A stretch of 64,000 nt of DNA from Pseudomonas sp. stari2 (GTDB lineage: Bacteria > Pseudomonadota > Gammaproteobacteria > Pseudomonadales > Pseudomonadaceae), in NCBI RefSeq assembly GCF_040760005.1, contig NZ_CP099760.1, positions 3,219,501 to 3,283,500 of the forward strand. The letters run 5' to 3'. Below, piece by piece: positions 1-8,904 of this stretch. The notes below the pieces were generated by a model, which was not told the DNA's origin, did no database searches, and saw nothing but the letters and a program-made list of their open reading frames with translations. The position numbers were made by a program, and so were the translations under genes. Each line of letters begins with the position of its first letter. Within the stretch, counting starts at the first letter, position 1.

Positions 1-940
1 AGTCCGCCGAGCGACCGACCACCAGCATGAACACCGCCGCCAGCAGATACGGAATCGCGCTCAACCAGCCGATCACCAGGTTGTCGCTGAAACCGAGGTT
101 CTTGATGATCGACGGCAGCCAGAAGTTGATCGCGTACACGCCGCTCTGAATGCAGAAGTAGATCAGGCCGAAGGCCCAGATCGCCGGGTTCTTGAACACG
201 GCGATCAGCGAATCGGAGGTGGTTTTCGGTTTGTTCGCCAGGTCTTCGGCCTGATCCGCTTCCAGCACCGAACGCTCGTGCGGGGTCAGCCATTTGGCAG
301 CGGCAAAGTTGTCGCTAAGCAGGAAGTAGGCGAGTGCGCCGAGGATTACAGTCGGAATGCCTTGCAGCAGGAACATCCACTGCCAACCGGCCAGACCACC
401 CTGGCCCGCAGCGAAGTGATTGAGGATCCAGCCGGAAAACGGGCTGCCGAGCAGACCAGATACCGGAATCGCCGACATGAACAGCGCCATGATCCGGCCA
501 CGGCGGAAGGTCGGGAACCACTGCGAGAGGTAGAGCACAACGCCAGGGAAGAACCCGGCCTCGGCCGCGCCGGTGAACAGGCGCAGGGTGTAGAACTGGG
601 TCGGTGTAGTGACGAACAGCAGGCAGGTCGATAACGTGCCCCAAGTGATCATCATCAGCGCGATCCAGCGCCGTGGGCCGAATTTGGTCAGCGCCAGGTT
701 GCTCGGTACGCCGCACAGCACGTAGCCGATGAAGAAGATACCGGCACCAAGGCCGTACACGGTTTCGCTGAATTTCAGCGCGTCGAGCATCTGCAGTTTG
801 GCGAATCCAACGTTGACCCGGTCGAGGTAGTTGAACAGGTAGCAGATGAAGATGAAGGGGATCAAACGCAGGGTAATGCGCTTGTAGACGGCATTTTTAT
901 CGTCAGCGATGGTCTGGGCGGCAGCGGCGCTCTGCGACAT
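1..940 (-). CDS. MFS transporter (anion:cation symporter type), C-terminus cut by window edge
   Basis: Reading leftwards from an ATG at 940 gives MSQSAAAAQTIADDKNAVYK and then more than 310 residues with no stop before the edge. The first membrane segment is followed by YLDRVNVGFAK, the signature after TM1 of the ACS family (phthalate, glucarate/galactarate and galactonate permeases). A loop near residue 225 (TPHERSVLEADQ) matches the central cytoplasmic loop of the same family. The gene is divergent from a sugar-diacid regulator and lies close to a glycerate kinase, so D-glycerate, glucarate or galactarate is the likely substrate. The family call is firm and the substrate is inferred from neighbours. 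The last third of the protein lies outside the window. Confidence 0.88.
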   Translation of the reverse strand, partial: MSQSAAAAQTIADDKNAVYKRITLRLIPFIFICYLFNYLDRVNVGFAKLQMLDALKFSETVYGLGAGIFFIGYVLCGVPSNLALTKFGPRRWIALMMITWGTLSTCLLFVTTPTQFYTLRLFTGAAEAGFFPGVVLYLSQWFPTFRRGRIMALFMSAIPVSGLLGSPFSGWILNHFAAGQGGLAGWQWMFLLQGIPTVILGALAYFLLSDNFAAAKWLTPHERSVLEADQAEDLANKPKTTSDSLIAVFKNPAIWAFGLIYFCIQSGVYAINFWLPSIIKNLGFSDNLVIGWLSAIPYLLAAVFMLVVGRSAD

Positions 941-1030
941 GGCGGCTCTCTCTTTATTATGATTTTTTGCGATGCAAAGGGTAACGTTGATCGCCCTGAG
1001 AGTCTCGGCCACCTTTGGCCGGATTGTCTT

Positions 1031-1044
1031 TGTGCCTGAGCACA
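1031..1044. promoter_or_regulatory. Short inverted repeat in the MFS/cdaR divergent intergenic region
   Basis: TGTGC-CTGA-GCACA lies 67 bases before the regulator start, in the 170-base gap between two divergent genes. Five-base arms are short, so this is only a weak candidate operator for the diacid regulator. Confidence 0.2.
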
Positions 1045-1110
1045 GGGTTTGCCGGCAGACCCTGTGCGGGTGAACAACCGTCCGCGCCTGTTTTCAAGGA
1101 TTTTCCCCTT

Positions 1111-2235
1111 ATGTTCGAACTCGATCACGACCTCGCCCAGGACATCGTCGACCGGGCCATGGCCATTTTGCCGTACAACGTCAACGTCATGGACAGCCAG
1201 GGCCTGATCCTCGGCAGCGGCGAACCGGAGCGGATCAACACCCGCCACGAAGGCGCGCAACTGGTGCTGGCCAACGGGCGGGTGGTGGAGATCGACGCGC
1301 AGACCGCCGTGCATCTGAAAGGCGTGCAGCCGGGGATCAATCTGCCGTTGCTGCTTGATCAGCGTTTGATCGGCGTACTCGGCATCACGGGCGAGCCCGA
1401 ACAACTGCGCACTTACGCCGAACTGGTGCGCATGACCGCTGAAATGCTGGTGGGGCAGCGCAATCAGCAATCGGAGCAGCAATGGCGGCGGCAGCGTTGC
1501 GATGACTTGCTTGCGCTGCTGTTGAGTGAAGCAGGGGATTCGCCGCGTTTGGTGGATGAAGCCCAGCAACTCGGGCTCAAACCGCAACTGACGCGGGTGC
1601 CGTATCTGTTTGAGCTGGGACTTGAACACGGACCGGGGCAAACCGTCGAGGCGCTGAGTGCGTGGCTTATGTCGCGCTATCCGGACAGTTGGTGCGTGAG
1701 TTCGGCCAATTCGTCGCTGCTCTGGTGCCGGCCGGCGAGTCAAAACGTCGAGCATGATCGCCTGCTGGAAAAACTCGATGGCCTGGGCTGGAACATCCTG
1801 CGCATCGCCGTCGGTGGACAGGCCGATGGACTGGCCGGGTTGCGCCGTTGCTATCGACGGGTCGGCGATTTGCTCGCCTATGGCCGCGAAGTACTGCCGC
1901 ACTCACGATTGCTGACCCTCAATCGCTATCGCTTGCCGGTGATGCTCTGGCGTCATCGCAATGATGATGCGCTGGACGAATTGCTCAAACCATTGCGCAA
2001 GGTCATCGCCAAGGACAGCAACGGCCAGTTGCTCGCGACTCTGCGCACTTGGTGCGATCACGACGGGCAGAGCCAGGCCTGCGCCGATGCGTTGGGCATT
2101 CACCGCAACAGCCTGCGTTACCGGATGGAGCGGATTGCCGAGCTGAGCGGGGTCGATCCGTTGAAGCTCGACGGCATGTTGGCGCTGTATCTCGGGGTGC
2201 AATTGCTACCGCAGACCGACGATTTGTCGAAATGA
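1111..2235 (+). CDS. cdaR: CdaR-type sugar diacid / glycerate regulator
   Basis: A 374-residue protein with an N-terminal sugar-diacid recognition domain (about residues 1-130; it starts MFELDHDLAQDIVDRAMAIL) and a C-terminal PucR-type helix-turn-helix around residues 315-370 (ALGIHRNSLRYRMERI). In enterobacteria CdaR activates garPLRXK, gud and related genes in response to glucarate, galactarate or glycerate. Here it lies between an ACS-family transporter and a glycerate kinase, which supports the same role. The reading frame is open back to 1015, but ATG 1111 is chosen because family homology begins there and AAGGA (1096-1100) lies ten bases upstream. The symbol is by family and context. 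Confidence 0.85.
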   Translation: MFELDHDLAQDIVDRAMAILPYNVNVMDSQGLILGSGEPERINTRHEGAQLVLANGRVVEIDAQTAVHLKGVQPGINLPLLLDQRLIGVLGITGEPEQLRTYAELVRMTAEMLVGQRNQQSEQQWRRQRCDDLLALLLSEAGDSPRLVDEAQQLGLKPQLTRVPYLFELGLEHGPGQTVEALSAWLMSRYPDSWCVSSANSSLLWCRPASQNVEHDRLLEKLDGLGWNILRIAVGGQADGLAGLRRCYRRVGDLLAYGREVLPHSRLLTLNRYRLPVMLWRHRNDDALDELLKPLRKVIAKDSNGQLLATLRTWCDHDGQSQACADALGIHRNSLRYRMERIAELSGVDPLKLDGMLALYLGVQLLPQTDDLSK

Positions 2236-2326
2236 ACAATAAACGCCTGCGCCACTTGTGCAGCGGACAGGCGTCAACGGGCAAGGCGACTGGCAGCATG
2301 AGGGGCATTGGAACTGGAGAATTCGC

Positions 2327-3466
2327 ATGAAAATCGTCATCGCCCCCGATTCGTTCAAGGACAGCCTGAGTGCCCAAGGCGTTGCAGAAGCCATCGCGCT
2401 GGGCCTGGCGCAGGTCTGGCCGCAGGCGACGCTGGTCAAATGCCCGATGGCCGACGGTGGCGAAGGGACGGTGGAGTCGATTCTCGATGCCTGCGAAGGC
2501 GAACTGCGCCGCACTCGTGTGCGTGGCCCGTTGGGCGCGGCGGTCGAAGCCGCGTGGGGGTGGTTGCCGCACAACCACACCGCAATCATCGAAATGGCCG
2601 AGGCCAGCGGCCTGCAACTGGTGCCGCCGGGGCAGCGTGACGCGTGTATCAGCAGCACGCTCGGCACCGGAGAATTGATCCGTGCGGCGCTCGATGCCGG
2701 CGCACAACGCGTGATTCTGGCCATCGGCGGCAGCGCTACCAACGACGGCGGCGCCGGCGCGATGCAGGCGCTGGGCTTGAAACTGCTGGATGCTCAAGGG
2801 CAATCACTGGTGCCGGGTGGTCTGGCGCTGGCGCAACTCGCACGACTGGACCTCAGCGAACTCGACCCGCGTCTGGCACAGGTGCGTTTCGACATCGCCG
2901 CCGACGTCAACAATCCGCTGTGCGGCCCTCATGGCGCCTCGGCGATTTTCGGCCCGCAGAAAGGCGCATCACCGGCGCAGGTGCAGCAACTGGATCAAGC
3001 CCTCGGTCACTTTGCCGAACTCTGCGCGCAAGCGTTGGGCAAGGATGTTCGGGACGAGCCGGGCAGCGGTGCGGCGGGTGGACTGGGCTTTGCGGCCAAG
3101 GCATTTCTCGGCGCACGGTTCCAGGCCGGGGTTGAAGTGGTCGCGGAACTGGTCGGGCTGGCCGACGCAGTAAACGGTGCTGATCTGGTGATCACCGGCG
3201 AAGGGCGCTTCGATGCCCAGACGCTGCGCGGCAAAACCCCGTTCGGCGTGGCGCGGATCGCCAAGCAATACGGCGTACCGGTGATCGTCATTGCCGGGAC
3301 TTTGGGCGAGGGCTATCAGGCTCTTTACGATCACGGTATCGATGCAGCATTCGCTGTCACCAGCGGCCCGATGACCCTCGAACAAGCCTGCGCCGAAGCA
3401 CCACGCCTGTTGCGTGAACGCGCCACCGATATTGCCCGCGTCTGGCGCATGGCGACTCCGGCCTGA
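2327..3466 (+). CDS. garK: Glycerate kinase (GarK/GlxK family)
   Basis: A 379-residue type 1 glycerate kinase that phosphorylates D-glycerate to 2-phosphoglycerate (or 3-phosphoglycerate, depending on the enzyme) at the end of glucarate, galactarate or glyoxylate assimilation. Visible family motifs are VIAPDSFKDSLSA at the N-terminus, ADGGEGTVES near residue 40, GGSATNDGGAGAMQALG near residue 130 and GEGRFDAQTLRGKTPFG near residue 290. ATG 2327 is preferred over upstream in-frame starts because GGAGA sits seven bases before it and the protein then starts MKIVIAPDSF like its homologues. It lies 91 bases after cdaR in the same direction, so the two may be co-transcribed. Confidence 0.93.
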   Translation: MKIVIAPDSFKDSLSAQGVAEAIALGLAQVWPQATLVKCPMADGGEGTVESILDACEGELRRTRVRGPLGAAVEAAWGWLPHNHTAIIEMAEASGLQLVPPGQRDACISSTLGTGELIRAALDAGAQRVILAIGGSATNDGGAGAMQALGLKLLDAQGQSLVPGGLALAQLARLDLSELDPRLAQVRFDIAADVNNPLCGPHGASAIFGPQKGASPAQVQQLDQALGHFAELCAQALGKDVRDEPGSGAAGGLGFAAKAFLGARFQAGVEVVAELVGLADAVNGADLVITGEGRFDAQTLRGKTPFGVARIAKQYGVPVIVIAGTLGEGYQALYDHGIDAAFAVTSGPMTLEQACAEAPRLLRERATDIARVWRMATPA

Positions 3467-3493
3467 CCTGTCACCCATCATCCAAAACGCCGG

Positions 3494-3513
3494 GTGTTTC
3501 AATCGCGAAACAC
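3494..3513. repeat. Inverted repeat after garK
   Basis: GTGTTTC-AATCGC-GAAACAC forms a perfect seven-base-pair stem 27 bases after the garK stop. There is no T-tract, so it may be a weak terminator, a stability hairpin or an operator. Confidence 0.35.
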
Positions 3514-3547
3514 TCGCAATCATTTGAAAAATATTTACTCTTGACCT

Positions 3548-3574
3548 GAAAAAATCCTCAAGCCTGGCCGATAT
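3548..3574 (+). promoter_or_regulatory. Candidate sigma-28 (FliA) promoter of the chemoreceptor gene
   Basis: GAAA, 15 bases, then GCCGATAT. The FliA consensus is TAAA-N15-GCCGATAA, so the -10 element matches seven of eight bases and the spacing is exact. Chemoreceptor genes are a standard FliA target. The predicted leader to the ATG at 3691 is about 110 bases. Confidence 0.55.
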
Positions 3575-3690
3575 AAGGATCAGGCGCGCACAAGACTTCA
3601 ACAAACTGTGGCGCCGGACTGTAGCCCGCCCTCGCGGGCCAGTGATTACGGCATGGATGCTCTTAGCTTCGACTTTCCGAGAGCCTTCCT

Positions 3691-5316
3691 ATGTCCTTGC
3701 GTAATCTGAATATCGCGCCCCGTGCCTTCCTCGGTTTTGCCTTTATTGCCCTGTTGGTGATCGTGCTCGGCGTGTTCGCCGTCAACCGCATGTCGGTCAT
3801 CCGCCAGGCGTCCATCGAGATGCAGACCAATCAGTTACCCAGCGTGGCTTATCTGGGGGTCGTGACGGAAAACGTCTTGCGTATGCGGATCCTGTCGTTC
3901 CGCGTTCTGGTTAACCGTGAGGCGGCCGGTCTGCAAGAGGCGCAAACCCGCATTGGCGTGTTAGTGGACAAGGTGCGCAGTGCTCAGGCCGCCTACGCCG
4001 CGTTGCCGGCAGAGAGCGAAGAGCGTGCGCAATATCAAGCGTTCGCCACGACGCTGGACAACTACCTGCAAGCCCAGAACCAGATGATGGAGCTGTCCCG
4101 TCAGGACAAGCTTGATGAAATGCGTACCCTGATCAACACAAAGATCAAGGACGGCACCGACCAGATGGGCGAACAGCTCAACAAACTGATTGCGATCAAC
4201 GCCGCCGGTGCAAAGGAAGCCTCCATTCAGGCCGGTGAACATTACGACAGCGCCATCACCGGCGTCGTCATCGTGTCGATCATCGCTGCGGTGGCCACGG
4301 TGCTGCTGGCCTTGATGCTGACCCGCAGCATCGTTACCCCGTTGAATCGCGCCGTGACAGCGGCACAAACCATTGCCGGCGGCAATCTGACCAAAACCAT
4401 TGAAGTCGACGGCAAGGACGAACCGGCGCGCCTGCTCGAAGCGCTGGCCGAGATGCAGGCCAACCTGCGCAAGACCATCGAACAGATTGCCGGCTCCGCC
4501 ACGCAACTGGGCGCCGCCGCCGAAGAACTCAGCGCCGTGACCGAAGAAGCGTCCCGTGGCCTGCAACAACAGAACGATGAAATCGAACAGGCCGCCACCG
4601 CCGTCAACGAAATGACCGCTGCGGTGGAAGAGGTGGCACGCAATGCGGTGTCGACCTCCGAAGCTTCGAACCAGTCGTCCCACGCCGCCCGAGAAGGTCG
4701 CGACCAAGTGGTGAAAACCGTTGACGCGATCCAGACCATGACCCACGACGTGCAGAACACCGCGCAAATGATCGAAGGCCTGGCTGCTCAGGGCCGTGAC
4801 ATCGGCAAGGTGCTGGACGTGATTCGCGCCATCGCCGAACAGACCAACCTGCTGGCGCTCAACGCCGCCATCGAAGCGGCCCGTGCCGGTGAAGCCGGGC
4901 GTGGTTTCGCCGTGGTGGCGGACGAAGTTCGTGCCCTGGCACATCGCACCGCGCAATCGACCCAGGAAATCGAAAAAATGGTTGCCGGTATTCAGAACGG
5001 TACTGGCGAAGCGGTGGAGTCGATGCAGCAAAGCAACCAGCGCACCCACACAACGCTGGAAATGGCCCGTGCCGCCGGCATCGCGCTGGAGCAAATCACG
5101 CAATCGATTCACCAGATCAACGAGCGCAATCTGGTGATTGCCAGCGCATCTGAAGAGCAGGCGCAGGTGTCTCGTGAGGTGGATCGTAATCTGGTGAACA
5201 TCCGCGATCTGGCCACACAATCGGCCGCCGGCGCCAACCAGACCAGCGCCGCGACTCACGAACTGTCGCGTCTGGCGGTGGATTTGAATGCGATGGTGGC
5301 GCGGTTTGTGATTTGA
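3691..5316 (+). CDS. Methyl-accepting chemotaxis protein
   Basis: A 541-residue inner-membrane chemoreceptor. There is a short cytoplasmic start, TM1 at about residues 11-32, a periplasmic four-helix-bundle ligand domain at about 33-188, TM2 at about 189-211, a HAMP domain to about 265, and a cytoplasmic signalling domain whose tip reads [19 protein letters not shown] near residue 390. The tip binds CheA/CheW. Gln/Glu-rich methylation helices flank it. There is no C-terminal CheR-docking pentapeptide; the protein ends in ARFVI. The ligand is not known from sequence. The next gene, 41 bases downstream on the same strand, is an AruH-like arginine transaminase, which makes an amino acid plausible. 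A sigma-28-like promoter lies upstream. Confidence 0.92.
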   Translation: MSLRNLNIAPRAFLGFAFIALLVIVLGVFAVNRMSVIRQASIEMQTNQLPSVAYLGVVTENVLRMRILSFRVLVNREAAGLQEAQTRIGVLVDKVRSAQAAYAALPAESEERAQYQAFATTLDNYLQAQNQMMELSRQDKLDEMRTLINTKIKDGTDQMGEQLNKLIAINAAGAKEASIQAGEHYDSAITGVVIVSIIAAVATVLLALMLTRSIVTPLNRAVTAAQTIAGGNLTKTIEVDGKDEPARLLEALAEMQANLRKTIEQIAGSATQLGAAAEELSAVTEEASRGLQQQNDEIEQAATAVNEMTAAVEEVARNAVSTSEASNQSSHAAREGRDQVVKTVDAIQTMTHDVQNTAQMIEGLAAQGRDIGKVLDVIRAIAEQTNLLALNAAIEAARAGEAGRGFAVVADEVRALAHRTAQSTQEIEKMVAGIQNGTGEAVESMQQSNQRTHTTLEMARAAGIALEQITQSIHQINERNLVIASASEEQAQVSREVDRNLVNIRDLATQSAAGANQTSAATHELSRLAVDLNAMVARFVI

Positions 5317-5357
5317 CCTAGGGTGAAGGCTGGAGACCGCGCAATCAGGAGACGTAC

Positions 5358-6545
5358 ATGCGCTATTCAGCCTTGACCCAACGAATCGCCGGGGAGGGAG
5401 CAGCGGCCTGGCGGATTCACGACCGAGCGCTGGAGTTACGCGCCGAGGGCATTGATGTCTTGCTGCTGTCCGTGGGTGATCCTGATTTCGATACGCCGCT
5501 GCCGATCATCCACGGCGCCATCGACAGCCTGCTGGCGGGCGATACCCATTATTCCGAAGTGCGCGGCCGGCTGGAGCTGCGCAAACGGATCGCCGAGCGC
5601 CATCGGCGAAAAAGCGGCCAGGACGTGGACGCTGACCATGTGATTGTTCTGCCCGGCGCGCAATGCGCCGTGTATTCGGTGGCGCAATGTCTGCTGGATC
5701 CGGGCGATGAAGTCATCGTCGCCGAGCCGATGTACGTGACTTATGAAGGCGTGTTCGGTGCTTGCGGCGCAACCGTGGTGCCGGTGCCGGTTCGCCCGGA
5801 AAACGGCTTTCGTGTCGATCCGGCGGATGTCGCAGCGCGAATCACCCCGAAGACTCGGGCCATGCTGCTCAACAGCCCCAACAATCCTTCCGGCGCCAGT
5901 CTGTCGCTGCTGATCTGGCAAGAGCTGGCAGCGCTGTGCATCCGTCATGACCTGTGGCTGATCAGCGATGAGGTCTACAGCGAATTGTTATACGAAGGCG
6001 AGCATGTCAGCCCGGCCAGCCTGCCGGGCATGGCCGAACGTACCGCGACTATCAACAGCCTGTCCAAATCCCACGCCATGACCGGTTGGCGAATCGGCTG
6101 GATGATCGGGCCCAAACCCTTGGCCGAACATTTGGTGAACCTGTCGCTGAGCATGTTGTTCGGTCTGCCGGATTTTGTGCAGAAAGCCGCGCAGGTGGCG
6201 CTGGAGAAGGATTTGCCGGAAGTGACGCAGATGCGCGAGGAATACCGTTTGCGCCGGGATCTGGTGTGCGAGCGGTTGCGCAGCTGTCCGGGGTTGTACC
6301 CGATCAAGCCGGATGGCGGGATGTTCGTGATGGTCGATGTGCGTCAGACCGGGATCGGCGCGCAGGACTTTGCCGAGCGGTTGCTGGAGGGGTATGGGGT
6401 TTCGGTGCTGGCCGGTGAGGCGTTCGGGCCGAGTGCGGCGGGGCATATTCGCATCGGACTGGTGCTGGATCGGGTGAAACTGGCGGATGCGTGTTCAAGG
6501 ATCGCGTTGTGCGCTGCGCAGCTTTTGCAAGTGCGCAGCGCCTGA
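5358..6545 (+). CDS. aruH: PLP-dependent aminotransferase, AruH-like (arginine:pyruvate transaminase)
   Basis: A 395-residue fold-type I aminotransferase. The start (MRYSALTQRIAGEGAAAW), LLSVGDPDFDTP, NSPNNPSGAS, ISDEVYSELLYEGEHVSP and the PLP lysine in SLSKSHAMTGWR (about residue 238) follow P. aeruginosa AruH closely as I remember it. AruH converts L-arginine and pyruvate to 2-ketoarginine and alanine. AGGAG lies just before the ATG. AruI, the 2-ketoarginine decarboxylase that partners AruH in P. aeruginosa, is not adjacent here. The downstream neighbour is the convergent kguD, six bases away. The aminotransferase class is certain; the arginine assignment rests on remembered similarity. Confidence 0.8.
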   Translation: MRYSALTQRIAGEGAAAWRIHDRALELRAEGIDVLLLSVGDPDFDTPLPIIHGAIDSLLAGDTHYSEVRGRLELRKRIAERHRRKSGQDVDADHVIVLPGAQCAVYSVAQCLLDPGDEVIVAEPMYVTYEGVFGACGATVVPVPVRPENGFRVDPADVAARITPKTRAMLLNSPNNPSGASLSLLIWQELAALCIRHDLWLISDEVYSELLYEGEHVSPASLPGMAERTATINSLSKSHAMTGWRIGWMIGPKPLAEHLVNLSLSMLFGLPDFVQKAAQVALEKDLPEVTQMREEYRLRRDLVCERLRSCPGLYPIKPDGGMFVMVDVRQTGIGAQDFAERLLEGYGVSVLAGEAFGPSAAGHIRIGLVLDRVKLADACSRIALCAAQLLQVRSA

Positions 6546-6551
6546 CCTCGA

Positions 6552-7520
6552 TCAGCGTGGGGGATTTACCAGGTTGGCGGGCCTTTCACCCGCCAACGCC
6601 GCCAACAGATTCTCCACCGCACACCGCGCCATCGCTTCGCGCGTTTCATGGGTTGCCGAGCCCATGTGCGGCGTCGCCACGACGTTGTTCAACTGCAGCA
6701 ACGGCGAATTGTGATTCAGCGGCTCGCGCTCGAACACATCCAGCCCCGCCGCGCGAATCCGGTTATGGCGCAAGGTTTCGATCATTGCCGCTTCGTCTAC
6801 TACTTTGCCTCGGGAAATGTTGATGAAGATGCTTTCCGGGCGCATCAACGCGAACTGTTCTGCGCCGATCAAACCTTCAGTCTGTGCGGTCAGCGGCAGG
6901 GTCAGGCAGACGAAGTCCGCCTGCTGCAACAAATCCTCAAGGCTGCGGTACTGCGCATCGAAACGCTCTTCGACCACAGGTTTGCGCGATTGGCTGTGAT
7001 AGATCACCGGCATCCCGAACCCGAAATGCCCACGCTGCGCCAGCGCCTCGCCGATCCGACCCATGCCGATGATGCCCAGCGTCTTGCCGTGCACATCGGT
7101 GCCGAAATGCGCCGGGCCGATGCTGCGATGCCAGTGGCCGCCGCGCACCATGTTCGCCAGTTCAACCACGCGCCGGGCGGTGGCCAGAATCAGCGCGAAT
7201 CCGGTGTCGGCCGTGGTTTCGGTGAGCACGTCCGGAGTGTTGGTCAGCAGGATCCGGCGCCGGGTCAGGTAGTCGATGTCATAGTTGTCGACGCCCACCG
7301 AGACGCTGGAAATCGCTTCGAGTTTCGGCGCCAGATCGAGCAGCACCGCGTCCAGTTTCAGACTCGCGCCGAGCAATCCGTGGGCACTTGGCAAAGCGTC
7401 GCGCAGTTTCATCAGACCGTCGGCGTCGAGACTGTCGATCAGCGTTACGTCGACCTTTTCCTCAAGTCGCGCCATCAACGCCGGCGAAAGCTTTTTGTAC
7501 AACACAACCTGCTTTTTCAT
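6552..7520 (-). CDS. kguD: 2-ketogluconate-6-phosphate reductase (D-2-hydroxyacid dehydrogenase family)
   Basis: A protein of about 322 residues with the NAD(P)-binding motif GIIGMGRIGEALA in the middle, ISRGKVVDEAAM, and the catalytic-histidine region TPHMGSATHETR near the C-terminus, all typical of D-isomer-specific 2-hydroxyacid dehydrogenases. It is the last gene of the kgu operon, where KguD reduces 2-keto-6-phosphogluconate to 6-phosphogluconate for entry into the Entner-Doudoroff pathway. Two in-frame ATGs exist, at 7529 and 7520. The sequence AGAGAG directly abuts the first and lies nine bases before the second, so 7520 (MKKQVVLYKK) is preferred. Twenty-one bases separate it from kguT. 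Confidence 0.9.
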   Translation of the reverse strand: MKKQVVLYKKLSPALMARLEEKVDVTLIDSLDADGLMKLRDALPSAHGLLGASLKLDAVLLDLAPKLEAISSVSVGVDNYDIDYLTRRRILLTNTPDVLTETTADTGFALILATARRVVELANMVRGGHWHRSIGPAHFGTDVHGKTLGIIGMGRIGEALAQRGHFGFGMPVIYHSQSRKPVVEERFDAQYRSLEDLLQQADFVCLTLPLTAQTEGLIGAEQFALMRPESIFINISRGKVVDEAAMIETLRHNRIRAAGLDVFEREPLNHNSPLLQLNNVVATPHMGSATHETREAMARCAVENLLAALAGERPANLVNPPR

Positions 7521-7541
7521 CGCAGTCATCTCTCTATCAAT

Positions 7542-8840
7542 TCAGGAATGAGCCGGCAGCGGAGGCGGTGCGACACGCTTGGCCGTCACCCGGTCGCTCG
7601 CGCCGGGCTTGAGAAAAATCGTCAGCACCACCGAGAGCATCAGTGCGCCGCTCATCAACAGGTACGAAGCGCCGGGCGAACCGGTTGAGCTGTTCAGGTA
7701 ACCGACCAGATACGAACCACCGAAAGAACCGAGGGCGCCCATGCTGTTGATCAGCGCCATGGCGCCACCGGCAACGTTGGCCGGCAGGATCTCCGGCACG
7801 ATGGCGAAGAACGGGCCGTAAGGTGCGTACATGCAGGCGCCGGCGATCACCAGCAACGTGTACGACCACCAGAAGTGTTCCGCGCCCAAGGCGTAGGAGC
7901 CATAGAAAGCCACCGAAGCAATCAACAGTGGCGGCCAGACGAAGCGTTTGCGCTTTTGCAGTTTGTCCGAGCCCCAGGACACCAGCAGCATGCCGATCAC
8001 TGCCGCGAGATAAGGCAACGCCGACAGCCAGCCGGCCTCGATCATGTCCATTTGCGCGCCGGCCTTGAGGATCGACGGCAGCCACAGCACGAAGCCGTAG
8101 ACGCCGATGCTCCAGCAGAAGAATTGCAGCGCCAGAATGATCACCTTCGGCGAACGGAAGGCTTCGGCGTAGTTCTTCACCGCTTTGATCCCGACCTGTT
8201 CGGCGGCGAGAACGCTCTCAAGATCATGCTTTTCCTGGTCGCTGAGCCACTTGGCCTGGGCCGGACGATCATCGGCGAGCTTCCACCAGATGAATGCCCA
8301 GAGCACCGCCGGCAAGCCTTCGATGATGAACATCCAGCGCCAGCTGAAATGCTGCACCAGATAACCCGAAACCACCGACATCCAGAGCATGGTCACCGGG
8401 TTGCCGAGGATCAGAAACGTGTTGGCCCTTGAGCGTTCGGCGCGGGTGAACCAGTGGCACAGGTACACCAGCATCGCCGGCATTACCGCCGCTTCGACCA
8501 CGCCGAGCATGAAGCGGATCACGATCAGCCAATAGGCGTTGGAGACCACACCGGTCAGCGTGGCGAGCCCGCCCCAGAGGATCAGGCTGACGAAGATCAG
8601 TTTCTTCACGCTGTGCTTTTGCGCGTAGATCGCTCCGGGCACCTGGAAGAAAAAGTACCCGAGGAAGAACAGCGCGCCGAGCAGCGAGGACAGGCCCGGG
8701 GTGATCATCAGGTCTGCGGCCATTCCGGAGGCGGCGGCGAAACCGTAATTGGCGCGGTCCAGGTACGCCAGGCTGTAGGTGATGAACACGATCGGCATGA
8801 TGTACCACCAGCGGCGGGTGGCGAGGGTTGCGGTTTTCAT
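7542..8840 (-). CDS. kguT: 2-ketogluconate transporter, MFS
   Basis: A 432-residue MFS permease of the ACS family: about twelve hydrophobic segments, YLDRANYGFAAA after TM1, and the characteristic central loop (WLSDQEKHDLESVL). It sits between the kguK kinase and kguD reductase genes in the same direction, the conserved position of the 2-ketogluconate transporter KguT. It imports periplasmic 2-ketogluconate, which pseudomonads make by oxidising glucose and gluconate outside the inner membrane. It is probably transcribed from the PtxS-controlled promoter upstream of kguE. Confidence 0.92.
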   Translation of the reverse strand: MKTATLATRRWWYIMPIVFITYSLAYLDRANYGFAAASGMAADLMITPGLSSLLGALFFLGYFFFQVPGAIYAQKHSVKKLIFVSLILWGGLATLTGVVSNAYWLIVIRFMLGVVEAAVMPAMLVYLCHWFTRAERSRANTFLILGNPVTMLWMSVVSGYLVQHFSWRWMFIIEGLPAVLWAFIWWKLADDRPAQAKWLSDQEKHDLESVLAAEQVGIKAVKNYAEAFRSPKVIILALQFFCWSIGVYGFVLWLPSILKAGAQMDMIEAGWLSALPYLAAVIGMLLVSWGSDKLQKRKRFVWPPLLIASVAFYGSYALGAEHFWWSYTLLVIAGACMYAPYGPFFAIVPEILPANVAGGAMALINSMGALGSFGGSYLVGYLNSSTGSPGASYLLMSGALMLSVVLTIFLKPGASDRVTAKRVAPPPLPAHS

Positions 8841-8904
8841 GGTCTTGCTCCTGAGCTTGTTGTTTTTGTCGCAGCAGGTTCAATGAATCGGTTGTCGCGT
8901 GTGC

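Noticed and set aside
3961-5259. 432-codon minus-strand frame opposite the chemoreceptor
   Set aside because: Low-complexity Gly/His/Val-rich translation typical of the reverse complement of an MCP; no domain or ribosome binding site.
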